DNA from: Methylobacillus flagellatus_A
GTDB taxonomy: Bacteria > Pseudomonadota > Gammaproteobacteria > Burkholderiales > Methylophilaceae
Length of the DNA: 64,000 bases
Strand: one strand, 5' to 3'
NCBI RefSeq assembly: GCF_031344055.1
Contig: NZ_JADBEN010000001.1
The notes under the pieces were generated by a model. The model worked only from the letters and a program-made list of their open reading frames with translations, was not told where the DNA came from and did no database searches. This document shows, in pieces, positions 16,981-25,594 of the stretch; the stretch's first letter is position 1; every line of letters begins with the position of its first letter. The translations under genes and the position numbers were made by a program.

Positions 16981-17760
16981 TTAGCCGAACTTGCCGGTAA
17001 TGTAGTCTTCGGTTTCCTTGCGACTGGGGTTGGTGAAGATCCTGTCGGTGTCGTCATACTCGATCAGTTCGCCCAGGTACATATAGGCCGTGTAATCGGA
17101 AACGCGCGCGGCCTGCTGCATGTTGTGTGTCACGACCAGGATGGTGAGCTTGTTGCGCAGCTCGGACATCAGTTCTTCGATGTTGGCGGTGGCGATCGGG
17201 TCCAGCGCCGAGGTTGGTTCGTCGAACAGCATGATCTCGGGGTCGGTCGCCAGTGCGCGGGCGATACAGAGACGTTGCTGCTGGCCGCCGGACAGGTTGA
17301 AGGCCAGGTCGTGCAGGCGGTTTTTCACTTCGTCCCAGAGGGCAGCGCCCTTGAGCGCTTCTTCCACCTTGTCGTCCACCACGCGCTTGTTGCGTTCGCC
17401 GCGTACGCGCAGGCCGTAAGCGACGTTTTCGTAGATGGACTTGGGAAACGGGTTGGGCTTCTGGAACACCATGCTGATGCGCATGCGCACTTCGATCGGG
17501 TCGACGCCGTTGTCGAGGATGTTGGTGTTGTCCGGGTGCATGACGATCTGTCCGTCGTACTTGTTGCCGGGGTAGAGGTCGTGCATGCGGTTGAAGCAGC
17601 GCAGGAATGTGGACTTGCCGCAGCCGGATGGGCCGATCAGGGCCGTGATGCGCTTTTCGTAGAGCGGCATGGTGATGCCCTTGAGCGCCTTGTGACCGCT
17701 GCTGTAGTAGAAGTTAAGGTCACGTGATTCGGCTTTTACCGGGCTAGTTGTTGTTACCAT
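16981..17760 (-). CDS. pstB: Phosphate ABC transporter ATP-binding protein
   Basis: The 259-aa ATPase of the high-affinity phosphate importer. Walker A is GPSGCGKST, the signature motif is LSGGQQQR, and Walker B is IMLFDEPTSALD followed by the H-loop VVTHNMQQAARVSD. It is the last gene of pstSCAB, 46 bases after pstA. No phoU follows; the next gene is convergent dadA. Confidence 0.97.
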   Translation of the reverse strand: MVTTTSPVKAESRDLNFYYSSGHKALKGITMPLYEKRITALIGPSGCGKSTFLRCFNRMHDLYPGNKYDGQIVMHPDNTNILDNGVDPIEVRMRISMVFQKPNPFPKSIYENVAYGLRVRGERNKRVVDDKVEEALKGAALWDEVKNRLHDLAFNLSGGQQQRLCIARALATDPEIMLFDEPTSALDPIATANIEELMSELRNKLTILVVTHNMQQAARVSDYTAYMYLGELIEYDDTDRIFTNPSRKETEDYITGKFG

Positions 17761-17806
17761 GATGTCAATATCCTGATTCTGAAATCGTTCTGTTTGATGT
17801 GGCGGC

Positions 17807-18745
17807 TTACCACTTGATGTTCTTGCGGATGCGGTAGCGCAGCCAGATCGCCGTGCCGTTCATGAGCAAGGTCACGACGATGATCAAGGCGCCGGTAGCC
17901 GCAGCGTTGATGTGGAAGGCATGGTCGGGGCGCGACAGCCAGTTGAACATCTGGATAGGCAACACGGTGAAGCCGGATTGCAGCCATTCAAAATTGATGA
18001 ACGGCGCCACATCGCTGACTGGAGATGGCGGCAGGAAGGCGATGAAGGTCAATGCGCCGATCGTGATGATAGGCGCGGTTTCGCCCAGCGCACGCGCCAT
18101 GCCGATGATGATGCCGGTCAGGATGCCGCCGGAGGAGTAATGCAGCACATGGTGGAAAACCACCTGCCATTTGGTTGCTCCTACGGCATAGGCCGCTTCG
18201 CGGATGGAAACCGGGATGCCGCGGATAGACTCGCGCGTGGTCACGATGACGATAGGCAGGATGAGCAAGCCAAGGGTCAAGCCCGCGGTCAGGATACTTT
18301 CGCCGAAGCCCAGGCCATAGACGAACAGACCAAGCGCCAGCAGGCCATAGACGATCGAAGGTACGCCAGCCAGATTGGTGACGTTGATCTCGATCAGATC
18401 GGAGAACCAGTTCTTGGGGGCGTATTCTTCCAAGTAAATACCGGCAGCCACTCCCATGGGAACGGCAGAGAAGAATGTCACCAGCATGACCAGCAGGGAG
18501 CCAACCCAGGCCGATAGCAAGCCGGCACTGGCTGCACGGCGGGATGGATAGTTGGTCAGGAAGTCAAGGTTGAAGCGGGGATAGCCGTCTGCCACCAAGT
18601 CGATGAACAGGGTGAGCAGGGTAAGCAGGCCTATCATCAATGCCAGCAAGCCAACGATGGAGAAAATGAAGTCGTTGCGTTTGTGCTTGCGGATCATGGT
18701 CCGCACTTCGGCGAGGTTTTCCAGTACGGATGCTTGTGTCGTCAT
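17807..18745 (-). CDS. pstA: Phosphate ABC transporter permease PstA
   Basis: A 312-aa inner-membrane permease with an N-terminal cytoplasmic stretch, a first membrane helix (SIVGLLALMIGLLTLLTLFI), and the EAA-loop region IPVSIREAAYAVGATKWQVVFHHVL that contacts PstB. It pairs with PstC. The start is 2 bases after the pstC stop, so translation is probably coupled. Confidence 0.96.
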   Translation of the reverse strand: MTTQASVLENLAEVRTMIRKHKRNDFIFSIVGLLALMIGLLTLLTLFIDLVADGYPRFNLDFLTNYPSRRAASAGLLSAWVGSLLVMLVTFFSAVPMGVAAGIYLEEYAPKNWFSDLIEINVTNLAGVPSIVYGLLALGLFVYGLGFGESILTAGLTLGLLILPIVIVTTRESIRGIPVSIREAAYAVGATKWQVVFHHVLHYSSGGILTGIIIGMARALGETAPIITIGALTFIAFLPPSPVSDVAPFINFEWLQSGFTVLPIQMFNWLSRPDHAFHINAAATGALIIVVTLLMNGTAIWLRYRIRKNIKW

Positions 18746-18747
18746 GA

Positions 18748-19689
18748 TTAATATACCTCGCGGAATCTCTTGCGGGTGAGGTGGCCGATGATGTTGAATG
18801 TGAGCGTCATCAGCATCAGCACCAGGCCGGCAGCAAAAATACTTTGGTAACCGATGCTGCCGTGCGGCAGGTCGCCCATGGCGACTTGCACGATGTAGGC
18901 GGTAATCGTGGCCGCGCTTTCCATCGGGTTGAAGGTCAAGTTGGGCTGCTGGCCGGCGGCGAGCGCTACCACCATGGTTTCACCTACGGCACGGGAAATA
19001 CCCAGGATGTAGGCTGCGATGATGCCGGAGATGGCGGCAGGCGTCACCACGCGGATGGCGGTCTGGAAGCGGGTCGCTCCCATGGCGTAGGAGCCCTCGC
19101 GCATGCTCATGGGCACGGCGCGCATGGCGTCTTCCGCCATGGAGCTGATATAGGGAATGATCATGATGCCCATGACGATACCTGGCCCGAGCATGTTGAA
19201 GCCGGGCAGTTCCGGGAAGATTTTTTGCAGCAGCGGCGTGACGAACAGCAGGGCAAAATAGCCGAACACCACGGTCGGCACGCCGACCAGCAATTCCAGG
19301 ATGGGCTTGACGATTTCACGGGTACGGTGCGAAGCGAATTCCGAGAGGTAGATCGCGCCTATGGTGCCCAGGGGAATGGCCACGGCCAGTGCGATGGCCG
19401 AGGTGGTCAGGGTGCCGGATACCAGGGGCAGGATGCCGTAATGCGCGTTCTCGAACAGGGGCGTCCATTCCGTATCGGTCAGGAAGTCCCACAATGATAC
19501 ATGCTCAAAGAAAGTGAAGGATTCATACAGCAGAATCACGACGATCGAAATCGTGGTGGCGACGGCGGAAAGCGCCGCCAGCATCAGGATGAATTCAATG
19601 ACCCGCTCCAGGAGGTGACGGCGCACATTCTTGGCCAAGCGGGCACTGATGGGGAGTTCGGCGGGTTTTTGTAACACTTGAGAGACCAT
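18748..19689 (-). CDS. pstC: Phosphate ABC transporter permease PstC
   Basis: About 313 aa. Membrane helices start near residue 30, and the EAA loop is VPMSMREGSYAMGATRFQTAIRVVTP. The sequence GTLTTSAIALAVAIPLGTIGAIYLSEFA is typical of PstC. The start is either the ATG at 19689 or the GTG at 19695, two codons upstream; neither has a good ribosome binding site. It is separated from pstS by about 95 bases holding a strong hairpin. Confidence 0.95.
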   Translation of the reverse strand: MVSQVLQKPAELPISARLAKNVRRHLLERVIEFILMLAALSAVATTISIVVILLYESFTFFEHVSLWDFLTDTEWTPLFENAHYGILPLVSGTLTTSAIALAVAIPLGTIGAIYLSEFASHRTREIVKPILELLVGVPTVVFGYFALLFVTPLLQKIFPELPGFNMLGPGIVMGIMIIPYISSMAEDAMRAVPMSMREGSYAMGATRFQTAIRVVTPAAISGIIAAYILGISRAVGETMVVALAAGQQPNLTFNPMESAATITAYIVQVAMGDLPHGSIGYQSIFAAGLVLMLMTLTFNIIGHLTRKRFREVY

Positions 19690-19737
19690 GATCACATTGA
19701 TAATCCGTGCATTGTAACGGAATGCAGTTATGCGGGC

Positions 19738-19776
19738 GATGCCGGGAAGCCTGAAAATATCCGGCTTCCCAGCATC
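19738..19776 (-). promoter_or_regulatory. Intercistronic hairpin between pstS and pstC
   Basis: GATGCCGGGAAGCC (19738-19751) pairs with GGCTTCCCAGCATC (19763-19776) with one mismatch and no following T run. Such a stem after the binding-protein gene commonly protects its mRNA from 3' decay and lowers read-through, which would favour PstS over the permeases. Confidence 0.6.
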
Positions 19777-19783
19777 GTAAGTA

Positions 19784-20806
19784 TTACTTGATACGCTTCA
19801 GCAGGTCAGTGATCTTGACGCCCACTTCAGGCTCGCCGCCAAAGCCGGTGCCGACTTTCTGTGCCTTCCAATGCTCGTTGACCGCAGCGTATTCATGCGC
19901 AGGCAAGGCGACATATTTCACCTCCTCGACTAGCTCCTTGCTGTTCGCCAGGTAGAAATCGATGAACGCTTTGACGTTGGGATTGTTTTTTGCGGCTGTT
20001 GCGCTGACGTAGATAAAGAGCGGGCGTGACAACGGTTGGTACGTACCGTTCATCACGGTTTCGCGGGATGGCAGCACCGCAGGCGCGCCAGCCTTGGCCA
20101 CGATAGGCACGGCCTTCACGCGCTTGCTGTTCTCTTCATAATAGGCGAAGCCGAAATAGCCGGTGGCGGCGACATCGCTGGCAACGCCCTGCACCAGGAC
20201 GTTATCGTCCTCGGAGGCGGTGAAGTCGCCGCGGCTGGACTTGGCCTTGCCGACAATCGCCTCGGTGAAGTAGTCGAACGTACCGGAATCGGAACCGGCG
20301 CCGAACAGTTTCACTGGAGTGTCGGGCCAGCTTGGGTTGACTTGCTTCCAGGTCTTGATCTTGCCTTGCGCTTCAGGCTCCCAGAGTTTCTTCAGTTCTT
20401 CGACGGTGAAGCTCTTGATGAATGCGTTTTTCGGGTTAACCACTACGGTCAAGGCATCATAAGCCACCGGCAGTTCGATGAATTCGATGCCGGCTGCCTT
20501 ACAGGCTTCGATTTCCTTGGTCAGGATAGGGCGGGAAGCCTCGGAGATGTCGGTTTCGCCGCGGCAGAATTTCTTGAAGCCGCCGCCTGTGCCGGAAATG
20601 CCCACGGTCACCTTGATGCGCTTGGCTTTCTGGAATTCTTCAGCCACTGCTTCAGTGATCGGGTAAACGGTGCTGGAGCCGTCGATGCGGATAATGTCGT
20701 TTTTTGCTGGCGCTGCTTCTGCATGGGGCATGGAGAATACAGCGGCAACGAGGGCAGCAACACCTGCTGCCTTCAGTAACTGGCTTGGAACAAATTGGGA
20801 TTGCAT
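19784..20806 (-). CDS. pstS: Periplasmic phosphate-binding protein PstS
   Basis: A 340-aa PstS with a signal peptide (VAALVAAVFSMPHAEAA), then IRIDGSSTVYPITEAVAEEF, whose Ser/Thr residues bind phosphate, and GISGTGGGFKKFCRGETDISEASRP, the second ligand loop. It captures inorganic phosphate for PstCAB. It is the first gene of the operon, and a Pho-box/-10 arrangement lies 71-105 bases upstream. Confidence 0.96.
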   Translation of the reverse strand: MQSQFVPSQLLKAAGVAALVAAVFSMPHAEAAPAKNDIIRIDGSSTVYPITEAVAEEFQKAKRIKVTVGISGTGGGFKKFCRGETDISEASRPILTKEIEACKAAGIEFIELPVAYDALTVVVNPKNAFIKSFTVEELKKLWEPEAQGKIKTWKQVNPSWPDTPVKLFGAGSDSGTFDYFTEAIVGKAKSSRGDFTASEDDNVLVQGVASDVAATGYFGFAYYEENSKRVKAVPIVAKAGAPAVLPSRETVMNGTYQPLSRPLFIYVSATAAKNNPNVKAFIDFYLANSKELVEEVKYVALPAHEYAAVNEHWKAQKVGTGFGGEPEVGVKITDLLKRIK

Positions 20807-20877
20807 ATAGGCTCCGTAGATTGGTCAAGTGTTGCCTGGAGCCTCAATATCAATTATGCCCCGATGACAACCCGGCA

Positions 20878-20911
20878 AATATAAAGCGTAAATATTTCAT
20901 ATTTGTGACAA
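20878..20911 (-). promoter_or_regulatory. Pho-box-like promoter of pstSCAB
   Basis: On the minus strand TTGTCAC (20905-20911), a 4-base A/T spacer, then ATGAAAT (20894-20900) mimic two 7-bp PhoB half-sites at 11-bp pitch. A TATATT -10 (20878-20883) follows after exactly 10 bp, the usual PhoB promoter geometry. The second half-site is weak. The site overlaps the stop codon of the protease gene. Confidence 0.5.
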
Positions 20912-21796
20912 ATAGGCAAAATGTCGTGCTGCCGGGCTTGCTTTGCGATGAGCGCGCCTGGCTTCCGAGAACGGATAGGCGAGCAGCGCAATGCCAAGTA
21001 TCAGCAGTATATAGGAGGCCGGTTCGGGAACGGCGCTGACCTGGGCCACAGCGAGGGCCGGCAATGTGCTGGAGCCGGAAGGCGTGCCCACCCAGTTCAA
21101 TTTCTGGTGGATTGCCTCGTCGGGATCGGTAGGAGTGTAAAGCAGCATGGTGATATCCAGCCAGTCGTGATAGGCCGATGGCTGGACGTAGCAAGACTTG
21201 TTGGTGCGGCAGATGGCGGAGGCGATGCCGCCCAGTATCAGATCATCTTCATCGTGTGCGCCGAGGAATAACCCGCTGCCGCTATCCCCGCCTTGCACGA
21301 TCGCGCCGCCGCTGGGCGTGCTGTCGGTGATGATCCAGTGCACGTTGTAATTTCCGACGCGTGCAATATTGTCGGTCAGCGTGGTTTCCACATAGCGTCC
21401 ATCGCCGTTCCCGCTCGCATTGGCCAACGTCACCGTGCCATATGGCTCGACATCCTCGATATAGGCCAGGTTCAGCGCCGTGTAGCTGTCGGCGACAATC
21501 GGCGTGGCCAGGTGCAGGAGCGCCAGGTCGTTGCCGGGGAACTGGTAATTGGGAAGCACGAATTTATCATCGATCACGGCGTCGCCGTACCCCGAAGAAA
21601 ACATCTTGCCGGTCGTGGCCGCATGCCCGGCAGTCAACACCCAATTGGGCGCCACCAGCACGCCGTCGGCGCCGCCCACAATTTGCCCTACCAGGCCAAA
21701 GTCGGTGGTGGGCGTGCTGCCAACCAACGCCAGCGCCGGCTGGGCGAAGACCAGGCTGCCGATCAGTATGAGGTATGCAGGATTGGGTGTGTGCAT
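20897..21796 (-). CDS. Trypsin-like serine protease with PEP-CTERM anchor
   Basis: A 299-aa secreted S1-type protease. After the signal peptide, the catalytic triad candidates are His58 (LTAGHAA), Asp90 (GNDLALL) and Ser172 (GGDSGSG). The C-terminus has the PEP-CTERM sorting signal: VPEPAS, a hydrophobic helix (YILLILGIALLAYPF), and an Arg-rich tail. PEP-CTERM proteins are processed by an exosortase and usually reach the outer surface or exopolysaccharide, so an exosortase should be encoded elsewhere in the genome. A 15-residue extension after the Arg cluster is a little longer than usual. The ATG at 21796 has AGGA at a suitable distance. It is divergent from prfB. Confidence 0.85.
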   Translation of the reverse strand: MHTPNPAYLILIGSLVFAQPALALVGSTPTTDFGLVGQIVGGADGVLVAPNWVLTAGHAATTGKMFSSGYGDAVIDDKFVLPNYQFPGNDLALLHLATPIVADSYTALNLAYIEDVEPYGTVTLANASGNGDGRYVETTLTDNIARVGNYNVHWIITDSTPSGGAIVQGGDSGSGLFLGAHDEDDLILGGIASAICRTNKSCYVQPSAYHDWLDITMLLYTPTDPDEAIHQKLNWVGTPSGSSTLPALAVAQVSAVPEPASYILLILGIALLAYPFSEARRAHRKASPAARHFAYLSQI

Positions 21797-21912
21797 GGTG
21801 CATCCTAAATTAATATGATGCGTTGAATTCTAGATAAAACCGGTACATGAGAATACATGATTGCGGGCATGGGTATTCTGCACGGCAAACAGCGGCCGTC
21901 TGGGCATTAATG

Positions 21913-21918
21913 TATAAT
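21913..21918 (+). promoter_or_regulatory. -10 element of prfB
   Basis: A consensus TATAAT 35 bases before the prfB ATG. No convincing -35 at 16-18 bp. Confidence 0.45.
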
Positions 21919-21952
21919 TACGCGCTTTGAATTCAGTCAGTTCGGACATTGC

Positions 21953-23057
21953 ATGGAAGCGGAACAACTTAATCTCATCGCCAACCGCCTGGATGACCTT
22001 GCGGAGCGTCACCAGGCCCTACGGGGGTATCTTTGACTTCGAAACCAAGCAGCAACGCCTGGAAGAGGTTTCACAGCTTTTAGAAGACCCCAACATCTGG
22101 AACGACAACGAGCGCTCGCAGAAGCTGGGCAAGGAGCGCCGCGAGCTGGAGTTCGTTGTCAAGTCGCTGACCGACGTCGATAACGGCGTCCGCGACAGCC
22201 GCGAGCTGTTCGAGATGGCGCGCGAGGAAAACGACGACGATACCCTGCGCAGCATAGACGCCGATACGCAGGCGCTGGAAAAGATCGTTGCGGAAATGGA
22301 GTTCCGCCGCATGTTCGCCCACCCGATGGACCCGAACAATTGCTTCCTCGATATCCAGGCCGGCTCCGGCGGCACCGAGGCGCAGGACTGGGCCTCCATG
22401 CTGTTGCGCATGTATTTGCGCTATTGCGAGAACAAGAGCTTCAAGGTCGAGGTATTGGAAGAGTCCGAGGGCGACGTGGCCGGCATCAAGAGCGCGTCGC
22501 TGAAAATCTCCGGCGACTATGCCTACGGCTTCCTGCGTACCGAGAGCGGCGTGCACCGCCTGGTGCGCAAGTCGCCGTTCGATTCCGGCAACCGCCGCCA
22601 TACCTCGTTCGCCAGCGTGTTCGTCTACCCCGAGGTGGACGACTCCATTGTGGTGGAGATCAACCCCGCCGACCTGCGTATCGACACCTACCGCGCCTCC
22701 GGCGCGGGCGGCCAGCACATCAACAAGACCGATTCCGCAGTGCGTATCACCCACTTGCCGACCAATACCGTGGTGCAGTGCCAGAACGACCGCTCGCAAC
22801 ACCGCAACAAGGACGAGGCGATGAACATGCTGAAGGCGCAGCTGTACGCGCTGGAGCTGCGCAAGCGCAACGAGGAAAAGCAGGCGATGGAAGACGCCAA
22901 GACCGACATCGGCTGGGGGCACCAGATCCGTTCCTACGTGCTCGACCAATCGCGCATCAAGGATTTGCGCACCAACGTCGAGGTCGGCAATACCCAGGGG
23001 GTGCTGGACGGCGACCTGGATCCGTTTATTTCTGAAAGTTTGAAACAGGGAGTGTAA
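21953..23057 (+). CDS. prfB: Peptide chain release factor 2, programmed +1 frameshift
   Basis: RF2 recognises UAA/UGA and triggers peptide release. The ORF is in two parts: 27 codons from the ATG at 21953 to an in-frame TGA (22034-22036), then the main frame from 22035 to 23057, giving 367 aa. The slippery context CGG-GGG-TAT-CTT-TGA-C keeps the internal Shine-Dalgarno-like GGGGG and CTT-TGA-C of the autoregulatory RF2 frameshift. The anticodon-mimic SPF and the catalytic GGQ (about residue 252, GAGGQHINKTDSAVR) are present. lysS starts 2 bases after the stop, as in many bacteria. Confidence 0.97.
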
Positions 23058-23059
23058 GG

Positions 23060-24589
23060 GTGAGTGACGCACAAAATTCCAAGACGGCGAATGAAGCAGC
23101 CAGCGCGCAGCAGGATGAAAACCATGTGATCGCCGAGCGCCGCGAGAAGCTCAAGGCGATTCGTGAGCAGGGCGTGGCTTTCCCCAACGACTTCAAGCCC
23201 GAGCATGCCGCGCAAAGCCTGCATGACAGTTACGACCCGGTCGAAGGCGAAGAGCTGGAATCCCAGGCGCTGGGCGTGGCGATCGCCGGCCGCATGATGC
23301 TCAAGCGCGTCATGGGCAAGGCCAGTTTCGCCACGGTGCAGGACAAGAGCGGCCGCATCCAGGTGTTCGTCACCAGGGAAAATGTCGGTGAAGAAACCTA
23401 CGACGCCTTCAAGAAGTGGGACCTTGGCGACATCATCGCGGCACGCGGCACCTTGTTCAAGACCAAGACCGGCGAGCTTTCCGTCAAGGTGAGCGAACTG
23501 CGCCTGCTGACCAAGTCCCTGCGTCCCTTGCCGGAAAAATTCCACGGCCTGGCAGACCAGGAAACCAAATACCGCCAGCGCTATGTCGACCTGATCGTGT
23601 CGGAGGAAACCCGCAAGACCTTCGTGGCGCGCAGCAAGATCGTGGCGGCGATCCGCGCTTTCATGCTCAGCCACGAGTTCCTGGAAGTGGAGACGCCCAT
23701 GCTGCATCCGATTCCCGGCGGCGCGGCTGCCAAGCCGTTCATTACGCACCACAATGCGCTGGACATGCAGATGTACATGCGGATTGCGCCCGAGCTCTAC
23801 CTCAAGCGCCTGATAGTCGGCGGCTTCGAGCGCGTGTTCGAGATCAACCGCAACTTCCGCAACGAAGGCCTGAGCGTGCGCCACAACCCGGAATTCACCA
23901 TGATGGAATTCTATGCGGCCTACACGGACTACAAATGGCTGATGGACTTCACCGAAAGCTGTATCCGCGCTGCGGCGATTGCTGCCTGCGGTTCTGCCGT
24001 GGTGGAATACCAGGGGCGGGAGCTCGACCTTGGCAAGCCGTTCGAACGGCTGACCATTGTTGGCGCGATCCAGAAATACGCCCCGCAATACACCTTGGAA
24101 CAATTGAACGACCAGGCTTTCCTGCGCCAGGAGCTGAAGAAATTCGGCGTGGAGGCGTTCGCCCACCTGGGCCTGGGCGCCTTGCAGCTGGCCTTGTTTG
24201 AAGAGACGGCAGAAAGTCAGCTCTGGAACCCGACTTATATCATCGACTACCCGGTCGAAGTCTCGCCATTGGCGCGTGCATCCGATACTGATCCTGCGAT
24301 CACGGAACGGTATGAGCTGTTCATCACTGGCCGCGAGATCGCCAATGGCTTCTCGGAACTGAACGATGCGGAAGACCAGGCGGCGCGCTTCCATGCCCAG
24401 GTGGCTGCCAAGGAGGCTGGGGATGACGAGGCCATGTATTACGACGCGGACTTCATCCGCGCGCTCGAATACGGCATGCCGCCGACAGGCGGATGCGGCA
24501 TCGGCATCGACCGCCTGGTGATGCTGTTGACCGATAGCCCCAGCATCCGCGACGTGATCCTGTTTCCGCATATGCGGCCGGAACACTAA
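23060..24589 (+). CDS. lysS: Lysyl-tRNA synthetase, class II
   Basis: A 509-aa class II synthetase. The N-terminal OB-fold anticodon domain (about 70-160) is followed by the catalytic core with motif 1 (FLEVETPMLHPIPGGAAAKPF), motif 2 (FERVFEINRNFRNEGLSVRHNPEFT) and motif 3 (GIGIDRLVMLL). The start is the GTG at 23060 with AAGGG directly upstream overlapping the prfB end. It is translationally close to prfB, the conserved prfB-lysS pair. Confidence 0.97.
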   Translation: MSDAQNSKTANEAASAQQDENHVIAERREKLKAIREQGVAFPNDFKPEHAAQSLHDSYDPVEGEELESQALGVAIAGRMMLKRVMGKASFATVQDKSGRIQVFVTRENVGEETYDAFKKWDLGDIIAARGTLFKTKTGELSVKVSELRLLTKSLRPLPEKFHGLADQETKYRQRYVDLIVSEETRKTFVARSKIVAAIRAFMLSHEFLEVETPMLHPIPGGAAAKPFITHHNALDMQMYMRIAPELYLKRLIVGGFERVFEINRNFRNEGLSVRHNPEFTMMEFYAAYTDYKWLMDFTESCIRAAAIAACGSAVVEYQGRELDLGKPFERLTIVGAIQKYAPQYTLEQLNDQAFLRQELKKFGVEAFAHLGLGALQLALFEETAESQLWNPTYIIDYPVEVSPLARASDTDPAITERYELFITGREIANGFSELNDAEDQAARFHAQVAAKEAGDDEAMYYDADFIRALEYGMPPTGGCGIGIDRLVMLLTDSPSIRDVILFPHMRPEH

Positions 24590-24596
24590 CCTTGCC

Positions 24597-24622
24597 AAGG
24601 CCGGTAAACCGGCCTTTTTATT
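24597..24622 (+). terminator. Rho-independent terminator after lysS
   Basis: AAGGCCGG (24597-24604), loop TAAA, CCGGCCTT (24609-24616), followed by TTTATT. Confidence 0.85.
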
Positions 24623-24967
24623 GCTTGCATAGTTCCGCAATTGTTGTCTGTCAGCGACAAGCGCTTTATTTGTAGGACTCAATGACGCTTTTCAGCTGCC
24701 GTGGCCGCACGGCTGATATAGCGTTGTTTGACGCCTGCATTCCATACGGCTTTGACCCCTGTCATCCCTGATATTGGAATGGTAGAAGCCTGCGACGTCG
24801 TACATCAGCGACATTTTAGGCAACAATCTCTTGTTGAATATGAATTGAATTTCATAACAATTTGATTATGAATAATTAATACTGTGTGGCATATACCTTG
24901 CTGACTGTCGATGGTCTTGGCCTATTGATCAAATAGGCCTGTCCGTCATCAATTGAGAGGTTTATCC
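24623..24967. other. Non-coding stretch upstream of the bactofilin gene
   Basis: I see no gene here. It holds a small hairpin (GCCGTG/CACGGC, 24698-24713), an A/T-rich tract (about 24835-24885) suited to a promoter, and a perfect 8-bp inverted repeat GGCCTATT-GATCA-AATAGGCC (24919-24939) just before the leader, which could be an operator or a leader hairpin. Confidence 0.5.
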
Positions 24968-25525
24968 ATGTTAAACAAACAAGGTCTATTCAACCGTACT
25001 TCCACCCCCCAAAGCAGTTCCAGCGTCAACCCAGTTTCTACCCCCTTGAATAGCAAGCCGGAAACTACCTCGGTGCCGTACCAGGCCACGCCCGCCACCA
25101 ATACGGCCGCTTCCGTCTCCAAACCAGAAACCTCGTCGACGGCAGGCGTGCATGCCGATGCCCAGACCGGTAGCCGCCTGATTGTCGGGCCCGACGTCAA
25201 GTTAAAAGGGGCCGAGATCCAGGACTGCGACATCCTGGTGGTGGAAGGGCGCGTTGAGGCCACGATGGATAGCCGTGTGATCCAGATCGCTGAACATGGC
25301 GCCTTCTCCGGCAAGGTGGGTATCGATGTGGCCGAGGTGCATGGCAATTTCGAAGGCGAGTTGACGGCACGCAGCCAGCTGATCATTCATTCCACCGGCC
25401 GTGTGAGCGGGAAAATCCGTTATGGCAAGATCCTGATTGAAGAAGGGGGAGAGCTGTCCGGCGATATCGCTTCCCTCTCTGCGGATGAAGGCAGCAGCAA
25501 GGTCAAGCGCATCCAGTCTGCATGA
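24968..25525 (+). CDS. Bactofilin (polymer-forming cytoskeletal protein)
   Basis: A 185-aa protein with a disordered Ser/Thr/Pro-rich N-terminus (about 1-75) and a bactofilin (DUF583) domain (RLIVGPDVKLKGAEIQDCDILVVEGRVEA to GELSGDIASL, about 80-170). The domain is a regular Gly/Ile/Val right-handed beta-helix that polymerises without nucleotide. Bactofilins scaffold envelope or polysaccharide enzymes and shape. The ATG at 24968 has GAGAGG 8 bases upstream, better than the ATG at 24953. It is monocistronic, ending in a strong terminator. Its partner is not evident from the neighbours. Confidence 0.9.
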   Translation: MLNKQGLFNRTSTPQSSSSVNPVSTPLNSKPETTSVPYQATPATNTAASVSKPETSSTAGVHADAQTGSRLIVGPDVKLKGAEIQDCDILVVEGRVEATMDSRVIQIAEHGAFSGKVGIDVAEVHGNFEGELTARSQLIIHSTGRVSGKIRYGKILIEEGGELSGDIASLSADEGSSKVKRIQSA

Positions 25526-25540
25526 GACAATGATCCCGAG

Positions 25541-25576
25541 ATAATAAAAAAGCCCCTGACGGGGCTTTTTTATTAT
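25541..25576. terminator. Bidirectional terminator between bactofilin and sulP
   Basis: An extended stem built on AAAAAAGCCCC/GGGGCTTTTTT with loop TGAC. It continues into ATAATA/TATTAT and serves the convergent genes. Confidence 0.9.
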
Positions 25577-25594
25577 GCTGGCAAGCTACTGTGG

